Below are positions 1 to 8,828 of a stretch of DNA of 64,000 bases, piece by piece; the stretch's first letter is position 1, and each line of letters begins with the position of its first letter. The stretch comes from CALCEB01 sp035531475 (GTDB lineage Bacteria > Acidobacteriota > Terriglobia > UBA7540), in assembly GCA_035531475.1 (NCBI GenBank), contig DATKST010000101.1, forward strand, positions 7,192 to 71,191, given 5' to 3'. A program made the position numbers and the translations under genes. The notes under the pieces were generated by a model. That model saw only the letters and a list, made by a program, of their open reading frames with translations, had not been told where the DNA came from and did not search any database.

Positions 1-291
1 GAGTTGAATGAAACTTGTCCCTCCAATTTCGTCGTTGGAAAGACCATTGATTCCCAGCCCTTTCTCATCGCCGCCACTATTTTTCCCGTAAAGATCCGTA
101 GGGTTCCCGGGGGAGGAGAAGCCGTAAGCAGTCAACGTAATTCCATCGACCGTATAAGTCTGCGATGTGCCCAGAATGCCCGCTGGTGAGTTGAAGTTCC
201 AAGTAATCTGAGTGGGGTTGTTGCCGGCCCAAACAGTGGTGGCCATAAACATCACAGCGCCCACAATTGCTGCCATTGATTTGAAACGCAT
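1..291 (-). CDS. Secreted PEP-CTERM-like protein, partial (N-terminal 97 residues)
   Basis: An open frame starts with ATG at 291 and runs off the left window edge. The first 22 residues form a signal peptide (MRFKSM, a hydrophobic run, then a VWA cleavage site), so the product is exported. The mature part contains the segment LYGKNSGGDEKGLGI, a pattern I associate with PEP-CTERM exported proteins; the sorting signal itself would be outside the window. A GAAAGGA ribosome site precedes the ATG. The exported nature is seen directly; the PEP-CTERM assignment is inference from the pattern. The gene is not followed within the window and no partner (exosortase) is visible. Confidence 0.6.
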   Translation of the reverse strand, partial: MRFKSMAAIVGAVMFMATTVWAGNNPTQITWNFNSPAGILGTSQTYTVDGITLTAYGFSSPGNPTDLYGKNSGGDEKGLGINGLSNDEIGGTSFIQL

Positions 292-718
292 GAGTTGATC
301 CTTTCTCAAAATCCGTCCGCTTGATCTGGCGGTTGCCGCGCCAGCTTGTCCGGCCTCGGAGGCCCGATTGCTTGCGCCTTAGTGCCTTCAACCGGCGTCG
401 GCTATGTCTACAGCACGAAGAGGGCCAATCAAACTTCCAGACGCGCTAAGGCCGTGAAATGAGAGGGTTGTCACGTTTAGTTGTTAATCAAGGCGTACAT
501 AATTTAAATGGAAAAACGATGGACAAACAGAGTAAACATTTTCACTATTGGTCATTATTCATTCATCTGTTAATAATCCCCGTTGGGATCATTGCAGCCG
601 GCCAGGGGGCAGCATCCAACCTGCGGAATTTGGCGGCAGGGATGCCGACGCTACGCCGGCCGTTCTCTCCAGTTGTCTCGTGGATGCCCCGTGAGATGTT
701 GCCCCGCCCGTGGCCGGA
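292..718. other. Gap without convincing gene
   Basis: This stretch is upstream of the exported protein and downstream of the permease gene. Open frames here have no ribosome site and no recognisable protein. It holds an AT-rich patch around 480-570 that could carry the promoter of the gene at the left edge, but no clear -35/-10 pair was found. Confidence 0.4.
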
Positions 719-1864
719 CTACTCTCGAACGATCTCCCGCTCTGCGTCTCCGAATCTCAAGATGGCTAATATTGCCAGAAAAGCCGTGACCACAAGGGGG
801 CCGAGCACTAATCCCAAGAGTCCGAAATATCGCACGCCACCGACCACTCCCAGGAAAATCCAGAAGGGGTGAATCTCTGATTGTCTTCGCATGAGCAAAG
901 GCTTCACCAAGTTATCGACCAGGGCGATCAAGACCACAAACACCGTTAGCAAGCCGGCGCCCTTCCCGGCGTGCGCCGTCACCACGTAGTAAATGACCAC
1001 TGGGAACCAAACCAATGCCGTGCCGATGACCGGAATCAGGGAAAGAAACGCCATGACCGCCCCCCACAAGAGCGAGGCGGGAATTCCGAAGAGGAGAAAA
1101 ACCAGGCCGCCGAGAGTTCCGAGCAGGAGGGCAGAAGCCAAGTTGGATTCCAGGCTCGCCAGGATGGTTTCTTTGAACCGGGTCAGAATTTGGTCATCGT
1201 GGCCACGAGTGAGGCCACATAGCCAGCGAACTTCATCCATAACTTGCGGTCCGTGCAGGAAAAGAAAATAGAGGGTAATAAGAACGGCAAAAAAGCTGAA
1301 GATTGAACTGGTGAACTCGGCGAACAGACCGGTGCTCTTCGCCACCAGAAAGGCGCTCATCAGCTTCACGGCTCGCAACACCAAGTCCGCAGGATTGAGG
1401 GGTGGCAGACCCAACGCGCTCAGCTTGGATTGAGCCCAGACGAAGATTAAATTGTTCCGCAAAGTCTCCAGCTCCCCGCGTGGCGCGGCGGTGATTTTAA
1501 CGGCCAGCGTGTGGTACGCGATCACCGATTCACCCGCCAGCATTACCAGCAGGACCACAACGGGAACCACCAGCAGCAAGGTGGTCAGCAGGCAGGTCAG
1601 GGCGCTTGCCAGCCTGGGGCGCCGCATTCTACGCTCCATGCCCTGGAAAACCGGAAATAGTGCCGTGGCGAGGATCGATGCCCAAATCAGAGCGGCCAGG
1701 AAAGGCCGCAGGATGTTCAGCAGATAATAAACGACGAGCAGGACAAAAACGCCGAGAATCACGCGGCTGACCACGCGCTGAGTCACGGACAAGGGCTTCA
1801 AGTCGAACCCGCCGGTGGGAGGTCCGGCGGCGGACGGTTTCAAATTGGGGTCAGCGGAAGACAT
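719..1864 (-). CDS. AI-2E family transporter (PerM/UPF0118 permease)
   Basis: A 381-residue polytopic inner-membrane protein. Hydrophobic segments lie at about 37-80, 90-115, 195-215 and four or more between 240 and 365, with the family's long loop in the middle. The C-terminal part has the family's LIPVIGTALVWFP and LVDNLVKPLLM motifs. Family members include AI-2 exporters, sodium/proton antiporters and proteins of unknown substrate, so the substrate cannot be named. Length fits the family (about 350-400). It is probably monocistronic; the ROK kinase gene upstream on the same strand is 120 bp away. Confidence 0.85.
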   Translation of the reverse strand: MSSADPNLKPSAAGPPTGGFDLKPLSVTQRVVSRVILGVFVLLVVYYLLNILRPFLAALIWASILATALFPVFQGMERRMRRPRLASALTCLLTTLLLVVPVVVLLVMLAGESVIAYHTLAVKITAAPRGELETLRNNLIFVWAQSKLSALGLPPLNPADLVLRAVKLMSAFLVAKSTGLFAEFTSSIFSFFAVLITLYFLFLHGPQVMDEVRWLCGLTRGHDDQILTRFKETILASLESNLASALLLGTLGGLVFLLFGIPASLLWGAVMAFLSLIPVIGTALVWFPVVIYYVVTAHAGKGAGLLTVFVVLIALVDNLVKPLLMRRQSEIHPFWIFLGVVGGVRYFGLLGLVLGPLVVTAFLAILAILRFGDAEREIVRE

Positions 1865-1984
1865 AAAAAGCTAGTCACAACTGACGAGTGAAGGGCGACA
1901 AGCAAAAGAATTGCCCACAATCAGCTTTCAGCCGCCAGCTATCAGCCAAATCTGAAAGCTGATCGCTGACAGCCGCCGGCTAAT

Positions 1985-2965
1985 TCAGCCCAGCCGTTTA
2001 TGAGCCAGCACCGCGGCTCCAAGCGCCCCGGATTTGTCGCCGAGCGCGCCGGGCAAAACCTTAATTCGCTTCGCGTCCCGTCCGTGCAGGAAATACTCGT
2101 AAGCTGTCTGGCGGATGGGCGCCACAAAATCTTCGCCGAACCGCTCGGCGAGGCCGCCGCCAATTACCACGCGCTCCGGATCCAGCAGATTCACCATGTT
2201 GGCTACGAGAATGCCGAGGTAGTGTTGGGCGCGCTTGAAGACTTCCGTCATCACAGCATCCTTCTGCTCGATGGCTGCCTGGATCACGCTGCTGGTAATA
2301 CGGTCCTTTTCTTTCTCCTTGAGAATCTTGGGAACCACGCTCTTCTGCCCGCCCTTGATGGCATCAAGCACATCGCGCTCCATGGCCGTGCGGCTGGCCA
2401 ACGCTTCCGCGCAACCGCGGTGGCCGCAACTGCACGCCGGACCATCGGCCAGGATCACCGTATGCCCGATTTCACCGGCGCCCCCACGCCCGCCTCCATA
2501 AAGTTCGCCATGGATGATGATGCCTCCGCCAATTCCCGTCCCCACAAAAATGCCCACCAGCTCGCTCACTTTCTCGCCCGCGCCCAGCGCGTGCTCACCC
2601 ACCACGCCCACGTTCACGTCATTGTCCACCAGGATGGGAACGCTCAGTAGCTTCTTTAATTCATCGGCCAGCTTCACGTCTTTCCAGCCCAGGTTGGGCG
2701 CTTCCAGCACGATGCCGCGCTTGGTGTCAATGGTGCCGGGAGCGCCAATGCTGACCGCAAAGAGGTCCTTCACCTTAAGGCCTGCCTGTTTCGAGGCTTC
2801 TTCCACCACGGAAGCGATCTCATCGATCAGAGGGTCCGCCTTGGCCGTGGCCTTGGTTTTCCTCTTTACGGCAGCAAGAATTTTGTACTTCCCGTCAACG
2901 ATCAGGGCCTTGATGCTGGTTCCACCCAAATCGATTCCGGCGATTGCCTCCGGTTTTTGACCCAT
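1985..2965 (-). CDS. ROK family sugar kinase (glucokinase-like)
   Basis: A 326-residue cytoplasmic kinase, probably phosphorylating glucose or another hexose/N-acetylhexosamine with ATP. The N-terminal phosphate-binding loop IDLGGTSIKALIVDG is at about 7-22. A glycine-rich GTGIGGG segment and the ROK zinc motif GHTV...CSCGHRGCAE lie near 165-190, and a C-terminal RVVIGGGLAE motif is present. Two ATGs occur close together; AGGAG is 7 nt from the second (2965) but only 1 nt from the first (2971), so 2965 is chosen. The exact sugar cannot be told from sequence. ROK repressors are excluded because there is no N-terminal helix-turn-helix. Confidence 0.88.
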   Translation of the reverse strand: MGQKPEAIAGIDLGGTSIKALIVDGKYKILAAVKRKTKATAKADPLIDEIASVVEEASKQAGLKVKDLFAVSIGAPGTIDTKRGIVLEAPNLGWKDVKLADELKKLLSVPILVDNDVNVGVVGEHALGAGEKVSELVGIFVGTGIGGGIIIHGELYGGGRGGAGEIGHTVILADGPACSCGHRGCAEALASRTAMERDVLDAIKGGQKSVVPKILKEKEKDRITSSVIQAAIEQKDAVMTEVFKRAQHYLGILVANMVNLLDPERVVIGGGLAERFGEDFVAPIRQTAYEYFLHGRDAKRIKVLPGALGDKSGALGAAVLAHKRLG

Positions 2966-3129
2966 GAACATGCTCCTCTGCTTGAAGATGCCCGGACAGT
3001 TTACCCCACATGTTGATAGGGGGAAAGCACGAACCACAGACTGTCGCAGCAAAGTGAGAAGATCCTATTCGAACCAAGTAGAAAGTTCCTGTTGGTATCC
3101 GACACCCTGATTGGATGAGACCACCGGAG

Positions 3130-3315
3130 ATGGTGGTGTTGAGCAGGCAAGATCGAGATCGTTTGAAGGTTTTACATGAAGCCGAACGAGGCCATCTGAC
3201 GCAGCGCGAAGCGGGGGAGCACCGGGGGCTGGGTGAGCGTTGGGTGCGGCGGAGTTGTTGGGGGGGTGGGTGCCATGGGACACCTCCGAACACGACTGGC
3301 GGGAAGGCCGGGGGG
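3130..3315 (+). pseudogene. Relic of an ISNCY-type transposase N-terminus
   Basis: The frame from 3130 reads SRQDRDRLKVLHEAERG, then HLTQREAGEHRGLGERWVRR. This matches the start and helix-turn-helix of ISNCY-family transposases as I know them (RDRLKVLHxVxxGxLxQxxAAxxLGLSxRxVRRL). After about residue 40 the similarity moves to another frame, where GAMGHLRTRLAGRPG resembles the family's DxGLVHRLRGRPSN, so there is a frameshift. No catalytic part follows; the next gene begins 20 bp later on the other strand. This is a decayed insertion scar. Confidence 0.6.
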
Positions 3316-3334
3316 AGGCGGTCCAGACGCTCCC

Positions 3335-4579
3335 TCAGCGGCTGATCTGCCGCACGCCTTCGATCAGCCGCTCGACTTCGTCCGGCGTCGTATAACATGC
3401 GCAGCCGACGCGCACCAACCCCTCTTCACCCAGGCCAAGCCGCTCGACCACAGTCGCAGCGTAGAAATTGCCATGGGAAACAAAGACACCACGATCCGCC
3501 AGCTTCCGAGTGACATCGCTCGAAGCCACGCCCTCAACCGTGAAGGAAATGGTGGGGGTGCGGGACGAAGACGGAGGGGGGCCGTAGACTCGCACGCCTT
3601 GAATCCCGGACAAACCCTCCCACAGCCGCTCGATCAGCGCCTGGCCGTTCGCGTGGAAAGAATCGAATGCCGATTGCAACCGGGCGCGGCGGGTCTGGCC
3701 GTGGCCAAAAGAAGCCAGGAAATCAACAGCCGCGGCTGCTCCAGCCATACCCTCATGGTTCTGGGTTCCGGTCTCGGCTCGCTCCGGAGAAGTCTCCGGG
3801 GCAGGAGCCAGCTTGGGGAATTCAGCGGCTTCCATCCGGTCCTTCTTGCCAAAGAGGACGCCGGCGTGTGGGCCGTAAAATTTATAAGCCGAGCAAGCCA
3901 GAAAATCGCACTCGATCTTCTGCACATCCACTAAAACGTGGGGCGCATAGTGAACCGCGTCCACAAACAGCAGCGCCCCAACGCTCCGCGCCAATTCCGC
4001 CGCCTTGCGAACGTCGTTGACGGTCCCGAGGGCATTCGAGGCAGCTCCCAGCGCCACCACCTTGCAATGCCGCGTCAATTGACGCTCAAAATCCTTCCAA
4101 TCAATCTGGCCTGTCTCCGGGATCATGCGCGCAACCTTCACCGTTAATCCGCGCTCGCGTTCCAGCGCCCTCCACGGCGCAACGTTGGCATGATGATCGA
4201 GTTCCGTCAGCAGGATTTCATCCCCTTGGCCCAAGCCGCGCCCAAGTGCCCGCGCCAGATGAAAAGTCAAAGTGGTCATATTGGCGCCGAAGGCAACTTC
4301 CGCAGGGCTGGCATTCAAGAAGTCAGCCAAGGCTTTCCGTGCTTCTTCGATCGTTCGATCGGTCTCCGCGCTGGTGGGATAACCCCAATGAGTGTTGGCG
4401 TTGTGGTGGTAAAGATAGTCCGACATGGCTTCAACCACCGCGCGCGGAACCTGCGTTCCGCCCGGGCCGTCGAAATAGGCCACAGGGTTGCCTCCATGAC
4501 GGCGATTGAGCGCGGGAAAATGCTCGCGAATATCTTCCAGGGTCACTGCGGTGGTGCGCGGCGTGGGAGCGTTGCTCAT
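3335..4579 (-). CDS. Cysteine desulfurase-like class V aminotransferase (VC1184-type subfamily)
   Basis: A 414-residue PLP enzyme of fold type I. The N-terminal AYFDGPGGTQVP, the region TELDHHANVAPW and the lysine motif SAYKFYGPH (PLP Schiff base) are all visible. The overall form matches the cysteine desulfurase-like subfamily that differs from IscS/SufS; the substrate of this subfamily is not established, so action on cysteine is uncertain. No isc or suf genes are nearby. The 3' end abuts the transposase relic, which may have landed just downstream of the stop. Confidence 0.82.
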   Translation of the reverse strand: MSNAPTPRTTAVTLEDIREHFPALNRRHGGNPVAYFDGPGGTQVPRAVVEAMSDYLYHHNANTHWGYPTSAETDRTIEEARKALADFLNASPAEVAFGANMTTLTFHLARALGRGLGQGDEILLTELDHHANVAPWRALERERGLTVKVARMIPETGQIDWKDFERQLTRHCKVVALGAASNALGTVNDVRKAAELARSVGALLFVDAVHYAPHVLVDVQKIECDFLACSAYKFYGPHAGVLFGKKDRMEAAEFPKLAPAPETSPERAETGTQNHEGMAGAAAAVDFLASFGHGQTRRARLQSAFDSFHANGQALIERLWEGLSGIQGVRVYGPPPSSSRTPTISFTVEGVASSDVTRKLADRGVFVSHGNFYAATVVERLGLGEEGLVRVGCACYTTPDEVERLIEGVRQISR

Positions 4580-5025
4580 GGTTTCAGATCCTCTTCCTGG
4601 TTAGGTGTGCTCATAGGGCAGCCCAGTCGAGTGTTAGTGCAGGGTTTCGTAAGTTCGATCACGCATTCTCGCACCCCCTCACCCGGCGCTGCGCGCCACC
4701 CTCTCCCCGCAAGCGGTGAGAGGGTGAAGGGTTGTTACAGAACATAGCTAAAGATACGTCACTTGAATTGCGAATGGTGGTACCTAGCCGCGAATTGGCA
4801 ATTATAGTCCCAGGCGTCCTTATGGCCCTCATTCATTCCACCCGAATTCGTATTTGCGGATTTGGAAGGATTCCAAGCACAGAAATTATCCGTGAATCAA
4901 GGCGGTGCGCCAAATCGTTGAGACCCTCGAAGCATAAACCTCAAAAGAACTAATAAAGCTGCTTGCCTATTCCGCAAAGACCATTTACCTTAGCCGCTCT
5001 GCGATTTTCTAGCCATCGCGCTAAA
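4580..5025. other. Gap between divergent genes
   Basis: This gap separates the aminotransferase and the MFS gene, which point away from each other, so promoters for both must lie here. It contains one B-type hairpin (4673-4731). The rest shows no recognisable gene; the short frame 4732-4953 has no family resemblance. Confidence 0.4.
4673..4731. repeat. B-type hairpin repeat
   Basis: Contains CACCCCCTCACCC, a variable middle, CCTCTCCCCGC AAGC GGTGAGAGG, then GTGAAGGG. It is one of about ten intergenic hairpins of this kind in the window; here one arm has a mismatch (GGTGAG for GGGGAG). Confidence 0.8.
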
Positions 5026-6309
5026 ATGAAGAACACCGTCTCCAAACCAAGCCGGATTCGCTGGGCGCTCGTGGTCTGGGTGGCGTTGATGGGCGCAGTC
5101 AGCTATCTCGACCGCGTCAACATTTCCATCGCGGGCAGGTCCATCGCTCAACAATTTCACCTCACCAATCCCCAACTGGGGTTGGTCTTTGGCGCCTTCG
5201 CGCTGGGATATGCCCTGTTCCAGACCGCCGGCGGTTGGGTCGCGGACCGTTGGGGTCCGCGCCGCATTCTAACCCTCGGCGCCATCTGGTGGGCGATCTT
5301 CACGGCTCTCACCGCGGCCGTGCCGTCGGGGGTGGCAGGGGCCTTTGCGATCCTCTTGCTGGTGCGATTCCTGCTGGGCGCCGGCGAATCCGTCATGTAC
5401 CCCGGCTCAAACCGCTGGGTCGCTTCCTGGATACCCACGGCCGAGCGCGGGCTCGCCAACGGGATCATCTTTGCCGGGGTTGGAGCCGGCGCCGCACTCG
5501 CTCCGCCCCTGATTGCGGCCATCATGATCCGCTATGGATGGCGCGCTTCCTTCACGATCTGCGCGGCGGCCGGTTTGGCAGCCGGAGCCGCATGGTATGG
5601 CCTCGCCCGGGACAATCCAGAGGGCCATCCCTGGGTGAAGGAAGCCGAGCTGCGCTCGATCCGTGATGGGATCGAAATCGGGATCGGGCAGGATGGCCGC
5701 CGCATCCCGTGGCGAGCACTGTTTTCAAGCCGCGACGTGTGGGCGCTCACCTTCAGTTACGGATGCTATGGCTACACCGCCTACATCTTCTTCGCCTGGT
5801 TCTTCATCTACCTCACCGCCGTTCGCGGCCTGACCCTGAAATCCGGATCGTATTACACCATGCTACCTTTCATCGCCATGTCGATTTGCTCGGCGCTCGG
5901 TGGATTGGCAAGCGACGCCATCCGCCGGAGGTTTGGAGCCCGCTGGGGGCGCTGCGGCATGGGGTTCATCGGGCTTCTGGGAGCAGCAATCTTCGTGGCC
6001 GTGGGTTCTTCCGCAGCGAGCCCGGCAGCGGCCAGCTTTATTTTGGCCGGAGGCGCCGGCTCGCTTTATCTGGCGCAAAGCTCCTATTGGGCCTTGTCGG
6101 CTGACCTGGGCGGCCCTTCTTCGGGTTTTCTTTCCGGTTTCATAAACATGGGCGCTCAATCGGCCAGCGCCGTCAGCGCATCTCTCACCCCGTTGATTGC
6201 CGCTCGCTTCGGCTGGCAGGCATCTTTCAATGTGGCGGCGCTGTTTTGCGCTCTCGGAGCCCTGGCTTGGCTGGCGGTGAATCCACGCCGCGCCCTGCGC
6301 GGACCTTGA
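5026..6309 (+). CDS. MFS transporter, anion:cation symporter (ACS) type
   Basis: A 427-residue inner-membrane carrier with about 12 hydrophobic segments in two halves. The first helix ends in SYLDRVNIS, typical of ACS members such as hexuronate and glucarate transporters. The A-motif-like GGWVADRWGPRR follows helix 2, and GESVMYPGSNRWVASW matches the family's helix 4-5 region. Substrate is likely an organic or sugar acid anion (inference). The frame is open back to a TTG at 4963, but the ATG at 5026 begins the normal cytoplasmic N-terminus; neither has a good ribosome site. The gene stands alone. Confidence 0.85.
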   Translation: MKNTVSKPSRIRWALVVWVALMGAVSYLDRVNISIAGRSIAQQFHLTNPQLGLVFGAFALGYALFQTAGGWVADRWGPRRILTLGAIWWAIFTALTAAVPSGVAGAFAILLLVRFLLGAGESVMYPGSNRWVASWIPTAERGLANGIIFAGVGAGAALAPPLIAAIMIRYGWRASFTICAAAGLAAGAAWYGLARDNPEGHPWVKEAELRSIRDGIEIGIGQDGRRIPWRALFSSRDVWALTFSYGCYGYTAYIFFAWFFIYLTAVRGLTLKSGSYYTMLPFIAMSICSALGGLASDAIRRRFGARWGRCGMGFIGLLGAAIFVAVGSSAASPAAASFILAGGAGSLYLAQSSYWALSADLGGPSSGFLSGFINMGAQSASAVSASLTPLIAARFGWQASFNVAALFCALGALAWLAVNPRRALRGP

Positions 6310-6315
6310 ATCACC

Positions 6316-6425
6316 GGTAGTGGTGCATTCTCGCGGCTGTAGCGGCGGTCTCTGACCGCCGAATCTTATTTTCCAACAGCTTCCGGCGGTCAGAGACCGC
6401 CGCTACAGCAAACTGGCCCACTACC
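6316..6425. repeat. A-type 110-bp palindromic element, copy 1
   Basis: Starts GGTAGTGGTGCATT and ends CCACTACC. The core is CTGTAGCGGCGGTCTCTGAC, a spacer, and the inverse GGCGGTCAGAGACCGCCGCT. It lies just after the MFS stop and could act as a transcription terminator for it. No target duplication is evident. Confidence 0.9.
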
Positions 6426-6576
6426 CAATCGCTCATTCCATTCACGCGCGAGGCAAGTCCGGTTTACACTGGAGCAGAGAGCCTTCAGCGATCGGCTTGC
6501 AGCAGTCAAATTGCATCCGTGCATCGCTCTTGTTGACCGCTGAAGGCTGGATGCTGGCTACCGTGAGGAGATCAAG

Positions 6577-7128
6577 ATGCCAATGCTGCATGAAATTGAC
6601 CCCGGTCCCAAATGTCCGGATATTGTCAGGATGGTGGTGGAGATTCCCAAGAACTCTCGCAACAAGTATGAATTTGACACCAAGCTGGGTGTGTTCCGGT
6701 TAGACCGAACCCTCTACTCGCCCATGCACTACCCCGGCGACTATGGATTTATTCCCGGCACCGTGGCCAGCGACGGCGACCCCATGGACGTCCTGGTGAT
6801 CAGCGGCGAGGGAACGTTCACCGGGTGCTTGATGGAGGTGAGGCCCGTGGGCATGTTGGAGATGGCAGACGAAAAAGGCCATGACGAAAAAATCCTGGGT
6901 GTGCCGGAGATGAACCCGCGCTACGATCAGATTCATACCGTCGATCAAATTTTTCCTCATGTTCGCCGGGAAATTGAGCACTTCTTTGACATCTACAAGG
7001 AGCTCGAAGGAAAACACACGGAGATCAAAGGCTGGCTCGGTCCCATCGAAGCGCGGCGCAACATTGCCGCTTGTCGCCAGCGATTTGTAGACCTCCATGC
7101 CAAGGGAAAAGCTCCGGACAGCAAGTGA
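6577..7128 (+). CDS. ppa: Inorganic pyrophosphatase (family I)
   Basis: A 183-residue soluble enzyme that hydrolyses pyrophosphate to phosphate. The motifs KYEFDTKLGVFRLDR, MHYPGDYGFIPGT and the metal-binding DGDPMDVLV are intact, and length matches bacterial family I enzymes. AGGAG lies 7 nt before the ATG. The 5' leader is about 150 bp beyond the palindromic element. The enzyme drives biosynthetic reactions that release PPi. A phosphofructokinase with PPi-type residues lies at 42.3 kb, so PPi may also be used as an energy donor here (inference). Confidence 0.95.
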   Translation: MPMLHEIDPGPKCPDIVRMVVEIPKNSRNKYEFDTKLGVFRLDRTLYSPMHYPGDYGFIPGTVASDGDPMDVLVISGEGTFTGCLMEVRPVGMLEMADEKGHDEKILGVPEMNPRYDQIHTVDQIFPHVRREIEHFFDIYKELEGKHTEIKGWLGPIEARRNIAACRQRFVDLHAKGKAPDSK

Positions 7129-7238
7129 AGGTGTCGAACCAGTGCGTGGACAATGCGGCGCCGCCCTCTGAACGCCCTGCACCGGAAAAACTTTGCGCCA
7201 CGGCAGAATGCGCTGCACCGGGGCTGTGAGCCGTGCGC

Positions 7239-8561
7239 CTAACCCTCCAGGAGCAATCCCGCTGGGTCTTCCACCAACTCCTTAATGCGCACCAGGAACT
7301 GAACAGCTTCTGAACCATCCACAATGCGGTGGTCATAACTGAGCGCCACGTACATCATGGGGCGAATGACGATCTGGCCGCCCACGGACACCGGCCGCTC
7401 CTGCACTTTGTGCAAACCCAGGATTCCCACCTGGGGCGGATTCAAAATCGGAGTGGAAAGCAATGAGCCAAACACTCCCCCGTTCGAAATCGTGAAGGTT
7501 CCGCCGCGAATGTCGGCAAGGGAAAGCGTCCCATCCTGTGCCTTGCGCGCAAAATTCTTGATACCAATTTCAATTTCAGCAAAGGACATGCGGTCCGTGT
7601 CGCGCAGCACCGGCACCACCAGGCCTTCAGGGGCGCCCACTGCCACGCCGATGTCATAATAGTGCTTCAAGACGATTTCATCACCCTGTACTTCGGCGTT
7701 GAGGCGCGGGAACTTCCGCAGCGCGGCAACCGCCGCCTTCACAAAGAAAGAGGAGATGCCGAGCCCCACGCCGTAGCGCTCCTTGAACTGATCCTTGTGG
7801 CGCTTGCGAAGCTCCATGACGGCGGCCATGTCAACTTCGTTGAAGGTGGTGAGCATGGCGGCGGTATGTTGCGCCTCCACCAACCGGTGGGCAATGGTCA
7901 TGCGGCGGCGCGACATGCGCATCCGTTCTTCACGCCGTTCCCCGCCCATCGGCTTCTCAGCCGGGACTCCGGCTGCTGAAGCCGGCGTTTGCAAGATAGA
8001 CGGGGCGGGTTGCACGCCCACTGTGGAAGCGACCGCAAGGCTCTCCACATCCTCGCGCGTGACGCGATGGCCGTTTTCTTTCACAGGAACCTGGCCCAGG
8101 TCTACACCGCGTTCACGAGCCAGACGCCGCGCGGACGGAGTGGCAACGGCTTCCGCCGAAGCCTGCGAGACCTCAACTTTGCCCGGACCGTGCGCAGAAT
8201 CAACCGCCGCGGTCCTTGACGCAGGATCTTCCACTGTCGTTGGCGAAGGTGGCGGGGCACCGGAACCGGCCGCCTTGGCCGGCCCGGAGGCACGCGCAGG
8301 GGAGGCCCCCTTAACGTTCGATGCGACTTCTTCGATCAGACCCAGCACATCGCCGATCTTGACGTCCTCACCTTCCTTGCGTTCGATGCGAGCAAGGATT
8401 CCGCCACGCTCCGCGCCCACTTCAAGGTCCACCTTGTCCGTTTCCAATTCCACCAGCACCTCGCCCGCCGTCACGGGTTCGCCTTCACTCTTGTGCCAAT
8501 GGCCCACCGTGGCTTCAATCACCGATTCTCCCAGCTCGGGGACCAGAATTCTTGTTGCCAT
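7239..8561 (-). CDS. sucB: 2-oxoglutarate dehydrogenase E2, dihydrolipoyl succinyltransferase
   Basis: A 440-residue core subunit of the 2-oxoglutarate dehydrogenase complex, transferring succinyl from lipoamide to CoA. One lipoyl domain occupies residues 1-77 with the lipoylated lysine K43 in ETDKVDLEV. An Ala/Pro-rich linker, a peripheral-subunit-binding domain at about 143-178 and a catalytic domain follow. The active-site DHRIVDG has H411 and D415. The binding domain reads VPVKENGHRVTRED where most E2s have GTGxxGRI, so its E3/E1 contact loop is odd. The start at 8561 is preferred over 8579 because GGAGAGG lies 8 nt upstream. It follows sucA on the same strand, with a repeat between them. 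Confidence 0.93.
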   Translation of the reverse strand: MATRILVPELGESVIEATVGHWHKSEGEPVTAGEVLVELETDKVDLEVGAERGGILARIERKEGEDVKIGDVLGLIEEVASNVKGASPARASGPAKAAGSGAPPPSPTTVEDPASRTAAVDSAHGPGKVEVSQASAEAVATPSARRLARERGVDLGQVPVKENGHRVTREDVESLAVASTVGVQPAPSILQTPASAAGVPAEKPMGGERREERMRMSRRRMTIAHRLVEAQHTAAMLTTFNEVDMAAVMELRKRHKDQFKERYGVGLGISSFFVKAAVAALRKFPRLNAEVQGDEIVLKHYYDIGVAVGAPEGLVVPVLRDTDRMSFAEIEIGIKNFARKAQDGTLSLADIRGGTFTISNGGVFGSLLSTPILNPPQVGILGLHKVQERPVSVGGQIVIRPMMYVALSYDHRIVDGSEAVQFLVRIKELVEDPAGLLLEG

Positions 8562-8687
8562 AGGTGAACCTCTCCTCAAAAAACGGCTCGTGAGCGTGAA
8601 ACGCGGCGGTCCCTATCCCTTAACAGGGGCTCTTCACGAGCTTTTCCTGGACGGCCGTCGCATAAACCTTTGTGGGTTATCCAGTCT

Positions 8688-8828
8688 AATGCCAATACTG
8701 TTCACTTATGGTGGAGGCGGCGCTCGTCCCCTGCGATCTTCTGTTGCGGCGTTGTCCTCAGCGCCGGAATCCGCCGGTGAGGACACCGGCGCTACAGCAA
8801 GGTTCGCTAAGTGAACAGCATTGACCCT
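8688..8828. repeat. C-family terminal repeats enclosing a different core (variant MITE)
   Basis: The left end is CCAATACTGTTCACTTA and the right end TAAGTGAACAGCATTG, matching the termini of the larger C elements at 52.4 and 58.4 kb. The interior differs and holds a separate imperfect inverted repeat, GCGCCGG...CCGGCGC. The right end touches the sucA stop codon, and the element fills most of the sucA-sucB gap. Confidence 0.7.

Noticed and set aside
459..872. A 137-codon frame near the left end
   Set aside because: It overlaps the end of the AI-2E permease gene and its translation is not protein-like after residue 50.
4732..4953. A 73-codon frame before the MFS gene
   Set aside because: No similarity to known proteins and it starts inside a repeat.
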